DNA of 64,000 nucleotides from Xiphias gladius (Eukaryota > Chordata > Actinopteri > Istiophoriformes > Xiphiidae), in NCBI RefSeq assembly GCF_016859285.1, contig NC_053416.1:14180001-14244000 (forward strand), read 5' to 3'. Shown here one piece after another: positions 30,401 through 55,200 of this stretch (position 1 is its first letter; each line of letters begins with the position of its first letter). The position numbers and the translations under genes were made by a program. The notes beneath the pieces are model-generated. The model made no database searches. It was not told where the DNA came from and saw nothing but the letters and a program-made list of their open reading frames with translations.

Positions 30401-31365
30401 TGTATAAAAGTTTGTACCAACGCAGAAATACTGTTTCTTTAGTCTCTGGCTTAAAGGGGCAATGTGTAAGAATTGGCTGACTATCACATTCATACACCAA
30501 ACATATAGGGAACAGCATATCAATAGAAAGTTGGGGTGTCTACCCCTATCGAAAGAAACAAGGAAATGCGCTCTTTTTTTAGGAATGTCACAGAGAGAGG
30601 GTGGCTGCCTTGGTTTAGTTAATTTATAGCTTAATATAAGCTTTGTACTTCTGGCGATTGGATTTAGGCTTCAAAAATCATAAAAATGGTGTCCTCTCGT
30701 GAAGATTATCTTGCTTAACAAAACGTGTAAGAATCATAAACTTGTGTCACAGAGCTCATTTTCTACAATAATTCAAAAGCCGATGGAAAAATCCCATTGG
30801 CTTTTTGATGAGGGAAGTAGGGTGATGCAAACTTCTGGGTTGGCCTGCAAAAATGCCTCACCCCTGCAGCACTCTGTAGCCTACTCGCAGTTACTACTAC
30901 TTCATCCTCTCTTGTTGGACTGAGCGTAGAAGGGACAGTACAGTGACTCACTATTGCCTCTTGAGGTAGAAAGTTGTAATATGAGACGGAACGGGGCCAG
31001 CTGGTTAGCATTCAAACGTCAGTAGATGTCCCTGCAACACAATACATAGACATCAAAAACTGTTATTTCTTCCATAATCTTAATTCAATTTGAATGTTTG
31101 AAACTAAAATACTTACTTATTGCACCTTAACCTTGGATTTAAATTTGAATTCCTTTTGTATTAACAAGGTCTTTTAACGAGTCTTACATTTTTGAGGAAC
31201 CCCGTTATCCCTCTGCAAACAGATAAAGGTTACAGAAAGTTCATGTTGGTATTAAATTATTTGTTTCCTGTCTTTGTGCAGGTGCTGACTCAGACTGGCA
31301 TCACTTGGAATCTGTCACCAGTCGGAAAGGTCACGCCAAAAGACTGGAGAGAGGCCGAGGAGTGA
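27443..31365 (+). CDS. cox7b: COX7B, cytochrome c oxidase subunit 7B, 78 aa
   Basis: Exons 27443-27479, 28647-28762 and 31282-31365 join in phase to 78 residues and TGA; human COX7B has 80 as I recall. The N-terminal 20 or so residues are basic and Ser/Val-rich (MYRFAKAAVNVTGQAVRQVR), fitting a mitochondrial presequence. DFHSKYG leads into one membrane helix (about residues 37-55), followed by TWNLSPVGKVTPKDW, the most conserved block of the family. The protein is a small inner-membrane subunit of complex IV, needed for assembly of the enzyme. It is in the same orientation as PGK1 and 2 kb upstream of it. Its promoter is about 280 bp from the oppositely oriented tRNA-Leu. A poly(A) signal lies 32 nt after the stop. 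Confidence 0.95.
27952..27983. repeat. Perfect 14-bp hairpin with GAGA tetraloop
   Basis: Arms 27952-27965 (aataaggacagtct) and 27970-27983 are exact reverse complements, with GAGA (a GNRA-type loop) between them. It lies in COX7B intron 1 and would form a stable RNA stem in the transcript. Confidence 0.9.
28170..28358 (+). repeat. Degraded copy of MITE-like family A
   Basis: Contains 'gctgattattttctggatta', the 'caaatcccaaggtgttgtct' body segment and the closing 'gactaatcgtttcagctcta'. In COX7B intron 1. Confidence 0.65.
30451..31130. mobile_element. 680-bp non-autonomous element flanked by TTAA
   Basis: It starts TTAAAGGGGCAATGTGTAAG and the right end, read inverted, is TTAAGGTGCAATAAGTAAG, so both ends are TTAA followed by similar inverted words. 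TTAA flanks suggest a piggyBac-like target choice, but the terminal words are not a match I can assign. No transposase is encoded. It sits in COX7B intron 2. Confidence 0.6.
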
Positions 31366-31396
31366 AAAGCCGCCATGACAGACCTGCATCTTACCT

Positions 31397-31402
31397 AATA
31401 AA
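31397..31402 (+). terminator. COX7B poly(A) signal
   Basis: AATAAA 32 nt after the COX7B stop codon, in the context cctaataaacc. The short 3' UTR suits a small housekeeping transcript. Confidence 0.8.
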
Positions 31403-31449
31403 CCTTCTGGTTGTACAGATGAAGAATGAAAATCTGTGTTCAGACAGTG

Positions 31450-33100
31450 AATGCCTGTGCTTACTCCAACATGTTACTTTACTAAATTAAATGTGATTCT
31501 ACTGAAGATTGTTTCTTCTTTTTTAAGCTGTGCATCGTAATTCTGCATACAGTAGCTACCATTATCTATGACAGCTGTCTTTCCAGCAGTCAATAAGTTT
31601 CTGGTTCCCAAAATTGACATGTTAATGTTCAAAGTCATGATAGAATTTACATTTAAGTATGGGGGCGGGGATTTAAATTAATTGAACTGAAATTTGCTCA
31701 TAACACAAACAACTCAAATGCCAAATATTGTCTAGTTCCAGCTTCTCCAATTTGAAGATTTGCTAGTTTTCTCTTTAATTCCACTATAAATAGAATATCT
31801 TTGGGTTTTGTTGGTTGGATAAAACAACAATTGAAGGCGTTGTATTGGGCTCTGGAAGATTGCAGTGGACATTTTTCACTCTTTAACAACAGTAATAAAG
31901 TTCCTTGGAATGTCTCGGCGTCGTAAGAATAAAAATCTAATATATAAAATATAAAAAAATTAAGATTTTCATACAAAACATATGAAGAGTTTATTAAATG
32001 TGACGATGTGTTAGTAGATTGTTAAACTACTGAACAAATGTACGAGTATAGCTCCAACAACTAATCAATTAATCGATTAATCAATTGACGGAAAATCACA
32101 TTAGGCGGGTGATTTCCTACTGGCCAGTATGAACAGGAGGAATGATTCCAGCAAACAATAACTATTTCGATATTCAAATGGACACCTGACTTGTAAGACA
32201 GATTTGAAGAATTGTGAACTTATCCTTGAACTACATTTTCCCAATTATGCTTACATACTTTTACTTAAGTAACATTTTCAGTGTAAGACTTTTACTTGTA
32301 ATGTGGAATTTTTAAACTGTGGTATTAGTACTTTTATTTAAGTAAGGGATCTGAATACTTCCTCCACCAATTTTAAATTCATACATCTCAGGGATTTACA
32401 ATATTTGCAACCATCACAATATATACTGGCTGTCATCGAAGCATTTGCTTGATTTAACAAAAAACCTGTTTGGAAAGACCTTTTCAGATTCTTTATAACC
32501 AATAAAGTAAAGGAGGGTCATTTTAAAATATTGCATAAGTTTTATCCATGTAACAAATTCATCAGTAGATATAAAGACATTTTTCCATTATAATAATTTT
32601 TCCTCAATATTACACATTTTTAAATTTAGCTGCTATTCAAAAAAAAGTTTATTCTGCAAATCAATGTATTTGTGAGAATACATGGTTTTGTTTTTATCTG
32701 TTAAATCCAATGACAGTGTGACTGATGACTAAATAAAACTTCATAAGTCAAGAACAACTAACAATGTGCCCAATTTTAGACTTTTGTGGAAAACTTTTAT
32801 GCATCCCTGAGCAATCCCCAAAACTGAAAAGCCCAATAAACATTTTCTTTTGCAAAACTACTTTTCAAGATAACATGCTGGAGCACATTTGATTTGATTT
32901 ATCAAATTTTACACAGTTATTCATTTTTTGGTATTTTTAGTTATGTGATGCATTTTGTTATGTTGACCCTGCCTTATATTTCTACCATGGAACAGCTATT
33001 TATTTGAAAAAAATGTTTTCTGCTCTACCTTATAAGTAAAACTGTATTTTTTTTTAAAAAATAAATTTTTTTTTTTTCTATAATGAGATTAACAGTAGTG
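31450..33100. other. COX7B-PGK1 spacer, no gene seen
   Basis: AT-rich, with a fragment of family A at about 32045-32095 and a family-B copy at about 32255-32372 (ends 'gaatacttcctccacca'). No exon of ATP7A, the gene found between COX7B and PGK1 in human, is visible. Confidence 0.7.
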
Positions 33101-33115
33101 AATCAGAACATGATG

Positions 33116-33231
33116 TTACGTCAGATAACCGACAGCAACCGCATCCAATCAAATGCAAGGCTGTTCTCCCTCTTTAGCCAACCACCTGCGGGGGAGATGG
33201 CTCTGCTCCGCCCCGCCCCGCCCCGCCGGTG
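33116..33231 (+). promoter_or_regulatory. PGK1 promoter: CRE-like, CCAAT and GC boxes
   Basis: TTACGTCA (33116-33123, CRE/ATF-like), a CCAATC box (33145-33150) and a run of overlapping GC boxes (CCGCCCCGCCCCGCCCCGCC around 33208-33228) precede the PGK1 start by 120-235 bp. There is no TATA box. This CCAAT/GC-box arrangement matches the known housekeeping character of vertebrate PGK1 promoters. Confidence 0.75.
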
Positions 33232-33349
33232 TCCCTACGCGCTGCGCTAAGGTCACAGCTGTCATTCGGTGTCTAACCAGCCGTCAGCCGGAGGAGGCAG
33301 AGGATCCCCAGCGAGGAAGGTGCAGGAAAGACCCAGCTAAACCAGCAAC

Positions 33350-47805
<14,456 letters not shown>

Positions 47806-48589
47806 ACCTCCCAACAGCCCATTGATGTGTGTGGGGTGTGTGTGAGTGAGTGAATGAGAGGTGGGTAGCTACTCAGCCAGACTCCTGTTTACTCCTGAAA
47901 CCTCCCCAGCTGCAAAAAAAAAAAAAAAAACGCACTTGCTTTATCAACCATTTCATCTTTTATTCCAGCTTTGTTTTGTAAAGTAATGCCAGTTGTGATT
48001 CACAGGGGAATAATTACGTTTGCCTCAGATGTATCGATGCTGTCTGTAACAAGCAGAGACTTCTGCTTTATTGTAACATGCTGATGAAACTCTTCAAGGC
48101 AAACTGCTGGAGACAGGAATCATAACTTGACAGTGATGGCTAAGTTTCGAGAATTAAGATCTGTTTATACTTAAAAAGATTAAATGGCTTGATAAGGTGA
48201 AAGTTGTTTTTTGCTCAGGTGATGATAATATTTCCTGTTGACCTGCTGAACACTCTCCACAGCGTTACCTTCACCTGAATCTGGGTTTAAATAGCAGGTG
48301 CAGTGGTTCTGCTTTACCTCTCCGCTTGCTTTCTCTCTGACTCATCAGGATTTCTGCTGTGTTTCTTTTCAAAATCAGGAGTCGTCAGAGCTCACCCCTG
48401 AGGAATTTGAACACTGGATCGTGTGCGAGTGAATGTGTGTATTGGTCACTTTTCCGTACCCGCCCTTGAAGGTCACAACACCACCCTCAACAGCGTCGGC
48501 TCTGGTCATCTGTCTCTGGCTGTTGGTTTATGAGCAGCGTCAGACTGAGATGTGGTGAGATGTGTGATCTCAGCCGATCTGTTCAGGTT

Positions 48590-48595
48590 AATAAA
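48590..48595 (+). terminator. PGK1 poly(A) signal
   Basis: AATAAA about 785 nt after the PGK1 stop codon, followed by a T/G-rich stretch (tttctgtgactgtttcct), which fits a cleavage site. Confidence 0.75.
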
Positions 48596-49600
48596 ACCAT
48601 CTCTGTGTAAAACTTTTCTGTGACTGTTTCCTCATTCCGAAGGGCTTTGCAGCCACGGGTAGGACTACTAATGATGTAATGGTGTCACAGTGACGCTTGT
48701 TCTGTGATGTGTGATTGCTTGCAAGACAGCCATCCACCAGCTAGTGATGAAAATTCCTTGGGTGGGGTTGATTGGTCTGGAGCATTTAAGTGCGCACTGG
48801 AGCACCACCAGGTAGTATTCAAGTGTGTCCAACTTTTAAAAAATACCAACACAGTATACTTAACCCACACTTAACCTAATACTGCCTCAGGGCAGTGGCA
48901 TAGCACATAAGTCTGGATCCCGTACCTATATGCAGCCCCCTCTGCTGTTAATACATCCATGGCCTCTACAAATATCTGAATCAACAAGTAGACATGTTCA
49001 ATAAAATAGACTAGGTGATGTAAGTGTTGCAAATTTTCTTTCAGTGTAAAATGCTGCAAACGACTGCTCGATATGACCTTTAGTAGCCACTTTCTGAGCT
49101 GAGTTGGTTTTGACCTGCAGCTGATTCACCCTCTGTGGCTGCTTCTCAAACCAACAACAATGCTGCTTTGTTTATGAGCAAGCTGCTCATCACATTAGCT
49201 AGCCAGCCATTTTTACAGATTATAGCATTCTGAAACACTGCTATGAAGTTGCTTTCCTTCTGATTGTTTTCTTGTTCACTCCTGACTTTCACGGATACTT
49301 ACGTAGATCCACTATTCCCCTCACTACTACACCCAGAACCGGGGCCGTAGTCAAGAAGAGAAGTTACAGGCAGTTCAGTTGACTCCTTAGTCACTAAGAC
49401 CTGCTCGCAATCAGACAGCTGCTGTAGCTTAATTGCCTAGTCGTGCCTATATTTTTTGGATAATACAATGATAAATAACTTTTAAAAGCATATTTTGATG
49501 GTGGTGAGTTAATAAAAAAAATCAAGTCAGCTCACCAGTAACACTAGAGATGATGTTTTGCCCAATTCACATTATACATAATGAGTATTAAACCTTTTGA

Positions 49601-49940
49601 GGTAACACTTAAATCCACTGTATGTAATTTGTAATCAGCATATAAATATTTAATAAATGGTTTATAACACAATGCACAGGATTTGTCAACAATTATAACT
49701 TATCTGTTAAACCTTTTTTTTTTTTTAGATTTTTACGCTTTATTTGTTTGTTTGTTTTTTACTATATTTTCATTCATTATCTGTCTATACACCAGCCACC
49801 ACTTATGGGTGTCCACAGGAGGAGTTATAGTTCTTAACAAATAAATTAATAAACACTTATATCTGTTCACAACTGCATTATAGTCTTTTATAAATCATAT
49901 ACTGCTTATAAATGCTGAATAGGAGTGTTAAAGTGCTACC
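49601..49940. mobile_element. 340-bp MITE-like element with GGTARCACTT ends
   Basis: The left end reads GGTAACACTTAAATCC and the right end inverted reads GGTAGCACTTTAACAC. The interior has palindromic text such as 'tttaataaatggtttataa'. A related, more degraded copy seems to lie near 57150-57470 ('tttaataaacggtttatac', 'taaaccatttattaaagg'). Confidence 0.65.
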
Positions 49941-49979
49941 ACTTCTGATACTTAAAGTTGACTTTAAGTATCAGAAGTG
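49940..49979. repeat. Perfect 19-bp-arm palindrome
   Basis: cacttctgatacttaaagt (49940-49958), two spacer bases, then its exact reverse complement (49961-49979). It abuts the right end of the 340-bp element. Confidence 0.95.
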
Positions 49980-51912
49980 TATATAGACAGAAAAATAAGC
50001 ATATCCGACTACAGACTGATGCCAGTCTGATATCACCCTGTGGTATGTTTGGTCACTTTTAAAAAAAAAATTTAAATGCAGTGTTGATTTTGAGGATTAA
50101 ATCGTTGCTTCTTTGCACAATAATTACTTTTGAGAGAGTCCCAGGTTAACTTCATCCTAAAAACTCAAAAGATCACAACAAATTCTTCGACGTTTTTGAG
50201 TGTTCAGACCCCAAAATCACATGTATCAAAGCAAAGGTTAAAGAACACCAAGGAGATATATAACAACATTGGACATCTCTTTATAGGAAGTTTCTGTTAT
50301 ATACTGTATATTAAAGTGGATTTTTTTTTTTTTACCACTACATGGCAGCCCCAGTTTTCACAGATGAAATACAATCGAAGTTCATGAGTATTTATTCACA
50401 CAGCTGTCCACATAATTTGCACATCACACATAGCACACACAAAAAAAACAACTTGTACTTAGTTATACACAACAGACAGTACAAGATGTTTGCATCTTTT
50501 CACGGATATTTTCTGGTGGGCCGCATCAGGGGTTTTGATTCACATAATCTGGCTCATCTGTTACAAAAAAAAGGGTGGAGGAACAGTTAATATTTCAGCC
50601 TGGGGAGACTGACCAAGTTCACATTCACTGTAATAAGTTGGCACAACAGCAGCCTCCTAAACAGAATGTCTAGTGCCCAATTTGTAAAAGGTTTTCTGCT
50701 AAACTAAATGCTTTTTACATTTTGTATGAGTCAGCTGTAACACTGGTAGATTTAAAAATATTTTTTTTAACCAATCAGGGTATCTGTGTCATGTTCTAGA
50801 GAAGTCTTGAAAAGTAGAGTTTAGTTTCTTCAAAAAAAACAAACCAAAATAACCTTACAGGGTATTAAAAAAAATATTATTTTACAAGTCTTAAATATTT
50901 TCTCTTTCCTGCCACAGTGACTAATGTCAATGTCATAGAAATCTTTTTATACCCAATTGCGGACTGCAGTATTACAGACTTAAAAACTGAAAGTGGGATT
51001 GATTGTGCCACGGGAGGCTGTTTAATCCTTTTTTGTGGAGTTTCAGTAACATCAGACCTGTAGCAAACACTACCACTGCTGCAACCTATAGTGGCTAAGG
51101 AGGCAGGATTTAACAAAACTTAAATGAATCCAAATGAATACATTTCTTCTCGATTGGTTAATCCATTCATTCATTTTCATCCACTTATTTGGGTCCAACT
51201 TGCTTTAATTCAATTTAAAAAATCTTCACGGATTTTTGTTTTATGCTGCTTGAAGCACTGGAAAAAGTGTGATATAATTTCTAGGTTTTAAAAAGTCTCA
51301 AACTTATCTCGGTGAACACTGCGTAAACCCTGACTATAAAATTGTCAGCAGTGATCACAGTGGTATCACAGACAGTAATCTCCTTTGCTCTTTTAGCAGG
51401 GGACCAGTAATATTTGGGGTCTTCTTGTGATTTGAAAGGACCACAGAGGTCATCTGAGTTCTTAATCACATTCGGATTTATAAATTTATGAACATAAACC
51501 ATAACTGTTCCCTGTTGTCTTTAGAATACTCCCCCTTTTTTTTTTTCTCCAAAGTTTTCTAGTTTCCTTTTTGACAACATTAGAAACTTCTTACATGTAA
51601 TTGTCCTAAAGTTTTAGTTAATCTTAACCTAATAACACCTGAAGTATTTGTAACTAGGCTGTAGAGTTAAAATAAACTTTAACACAACTACTTTAAAGTA
51701 TATATGAATATTGTTTCACAATTTTTTCCACAGTGCATCTTTTGTCACCCCATAGTGATGAACACTGTACTCAGTAATTAATTAATACTTAAACTTCTTA
51801 AATTCTGAATAAAAATAGAAAAAATACTTTCACTATAATTCATTTCTACTTCCTTTTTAAAATTGTGACTCCTTATTCCCTAAATTTTTGTTTTTTTTTC
51901 TTTGACTTGCGT

Positions 51913-52143
51913 TTAGGGCTGCAGCTAACAATTATTTTCTGTATCCACTGATCTTGCACATTATTTCTCGTCAAACAGTCAAACAATCATGTGCTTTATA
52001 AAATTTACAATGATACAAAAATCTTCACATATAAGAGGCTGCAACCAAAGAACCTTTGGCATCTTTACTTAAAAGATAGACAATAGTCACAGATTAATTT
52101 CCTGTTGATGGACCAGTCAATAAATCGACTAAACGTTAAAGCT
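51913..52143 (+). repeat. Copy of MITE-like family A
   Basis: Starts 'agggctgcagctaacaatta' and ends 'ccagtcaataaatcgactaa'. It lies just downstream of the adaptor gene's candidate stop codon. Confidence 0.7.
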
Positions 52144-52231
52144 CAGCTTGGAATAATTCAGTCTGTAGGTTCACTTTTTCTCAGGTAGGCAACAAAAATT
52201 CTTCTGCTCGAGTAGAACAGTTTGTCATTCT

Positions 52232-55200
52232 TCAATTATAGTGTAGGACTGCATTAGAAAAAAGCAAAAGACACCATAGACTATACTTTTTGTGCCTGTC
52301 ATTAAGAAACTACTTCTGTTTATGACACTCACCATCTTGTTCCTGCACAGCTCGTTCCAGGAATTCAGAGTTCTCATAGTCATCCTCATCTGTTTGATGA
52401 GACAGCAGTTTGAATGAGTCTAGCTTTAACATCTGGTATTTTGTCAACCCTCTTTCACAATCCTACAACTTAACATGTGATCCACTGTTCAATAGATATT
52501 GTGATGCAGTGGCTGGACATACCATCTTTTATCGGCAATGATTTGATAAAGTTTTCATAGACACCCAGCATCTGATCAGCATCTGGACAAACACAACATA
52601 TGCATGTAATGAATGTTAAAAGTAATTACACAAATATCCAGATTGGAAAAAGTGGTGAAAAACATATTTTCAATTTTTAAGGGTAAAGAAGAGGAAGTAT
52701 ATGTAAAAAAAAAAAAAAATGCTCACCAGTTGTAGTATTTTTGGTCATCTCATTTTCATATACTGCACTTGGGAGTGGAGCTCTATAAAACGATACAGAA
52801 TTATGACATTTTTGACCCTACTTATCTATATGTAAATAGATACAGACATTATTTGGCACATCATTTATTAGACACATCAAGAACATCATAAATTCTCAAG
52901 TTCAAGAGGTTGCTAGAAATGTTGGTTCAATGGTTCATACTGACTCCACAGAGTTAATCAGTTTCAGTATGAGCGTTAAGAAAATCATTTAGTTTAGGTG
53001 ATGGTTATTTAGAAGAAAATATTTTTTAAAAAGTACAAGCTAACATCTAAGTTTCTGTTAAGTATACATTGCTTTTTCTCTATTTTTGTATTTTGAGAAA
53101 GTGAATGAGAAAAAGCTGAAATACTTACACATAAGTATGTTCCGGACTTCCTGTTGGAGGTGCAGCAATATAAGTTATACCTGTTTAGGTCAAGGACACA
53201 GCGATAATGCAGTTATACGATTCAAATACTTAAACATGAATGTAATGCAATGTTTTATATTGTGTGTAATATATGTAAATTTACCAAGTAGTTGTACATT
53301 TTCATAGTCAGCCTGTTCATCAGGTTCATCTGTAATACATGGTGGTTAAGTATAAACCTCTTTTGATAGACCAGCTCGCCTCAGATTCAAGTAGAACAAG
53401 AGCCACTGCTGGTTGAAGTGTTGAAATCTTTATTTGTTTTTAAACTAAAAGCTTGTAAAAACAAGACCCACTTACCTTGTGATGATTCCTCTGGAGTTTC
53501 ACTGAAAAACATATGAATTTGTAGTTTTCTGTAGACTGTAAGGTCAAAACCTTTGAATTTATTTTTGGACAATTTGTCATATTTTGACCCCCCCCCACTG
53601 AGAAACTGGTTCTCAGTAACATGTTCTGCTAAGAATGAAAACAGCATCGCATTAAAATTAACAACATAGCAACAATAACAATATTGGAAAATTTGCTTAT
53701 TTGTTTTTTTTTTTTTGTTTTTTTCTTATTCCGTGATTAACATAAAAGGATCATTATCAGTCTCAACAGCTAGCCTGGCTCTGACCAAAAACACCTCCAT
53801 AGCTCGGTAATTACACAAAAGCACATACCGTAAAAGCATCAGAGTGTGGATTTAGGGGGATTTACATGCTGGAACTATCTCTTGATGACCAACAGCCAGG
53901 CACAGTGACTGCATGCAGCTTATCTTGTTTGGCAGCATCCTGCCTGTTCAGGGACTAAACCCAAAACTTGTGCTCATCTACAGTATCTGGCAACCCACAC
54001 TGTAGCTGGAGCAAAGTTCACAACAGCAAAAGCGCTTTGCTTAACGTTAGGGAAAGACTGCCGTTTCAGTTGAATGGAAATAAACAAGTCACTGGTGACT
54101 TTTTCTGTATTAAACCCAGACAATGAGTTTTCCCGACACTTAACCAAGTGCCGTGAGTGCCTAAACTTAACCATAAAAAGTTTAATAATGTTGTTGTTGT
54201 TGTTGATATTGTGTTCTAAGATCGGATGTTTTGACGGAAAACAAATTAAATACGTTGTGTGTGAAGATTTTACTGATGTGTCCAACATCAACATATTTGC
54301 GATTTGCCAAATACGTAAATCAAAAACATCATCCTGCATCCTCAATATGTTAATAGAAAACGTAAGCCGCTGGTAGTTACATCTTCTTCAGAACTTACTT
54401 GTTGCATGTCAGTTGTATATTAACATACTTTGTAGGAGACAGGGTTGCCTGGAACTTGCTGCACAGTAGTGCTGGGTGGATGGGTACACTTTTGTTTCTC
54501 AAGAAGTAGTTCCAACACATAAATCCCAATGAAGTCATTTTTACAATTCTGTATATGGTTGGATTAAACAAACACGGTATAAAATGTTAATTAGTCCGCT
54601 TTAGAAGTGTTGGTAGGTATATTTTGGACTTTGGACGGAGACAGGCCAGCTGTTTCCTCTGCTTCCAGTCTTTATTCTAAGCTAAACTAATCAGATCCTG
54701 ACTCCAGGTCTGTGCTGCGCGATAACGATCTTCTCACATCTTGTTTGGAAGGAAAGCATGACATGACAAATGCATTTAGGGAAACGCTTCACCTCCTCAA
54801 TGTCTGCGTTTACTACTGAGACAGCCCTAGTGAGGTGTTGAGCTTATAGTTTAGCTCAAGATGATACTTCAGTCCCTTCAAGCAAATACACTGCAATACA
54901 TTTACACAGAGATGAGGTTAGCGGATGGTTTTTGGTAATATACGTACACTGTGGCTGAAAATATCTGATTGGCTCTGGTGACTGGAAAAAAAAAAAGGGG
55001 TCAATGTTAGTTAAATATTCTAATTAAAAGTGAATAATAAACAGAAATCCAGGTGTGAAATTCTTAATTGTTGTCAGCAGATACAGTATCTGAGGTTGTG
55101 GTTTACTTTACCTGTTTTTGATTGCGTCACAGCAAAAATACTTCCCCCGCGCTGGCTGTCAAGATAGCATTTTAGTGTCAAAATGTTATGAAATAATTAT

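Larger units (their letters stand above)
48640..52230. other. Spacer between PGK1 and the adaptor gene
   Basis: No exon chain is supported. It holds a MITE-like element at 49601-49940, a perfect palindrome directly beside it, a family-A copy at 51913-52143, and AT-rich unique-looking DNA. Part of the right edge should be the 3' UTR of the adaptor gene on the minus strand. Confidence 0.6.

Noticed and set aside
33205-33231. GC-rich repeated block as a minisatellite
   Set aside because: Better explained as overlapping GC boxes of the PGK1 promoter.
50877-51116. Another possible distal exon of the adaptor gene
   Set aside because: No acidic or tyrosine-motif content and no good acceptor in the right phase.
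51281-51502. Possible last exon of the adaptor gene (phase-compatible, starts DDLCGPFK)
   Set aside because: An AG acceptor fits in phase, but the pyrimidine tract is poor and the residues lack any LAT/NTAL C-terminal character.
54074-54376. 100-codon plus-strand open frame and its 123-codon minus-strand partner
   Set aside because: Overlapping frames on both strands of AT-rich DNA without splice context; probably chance.
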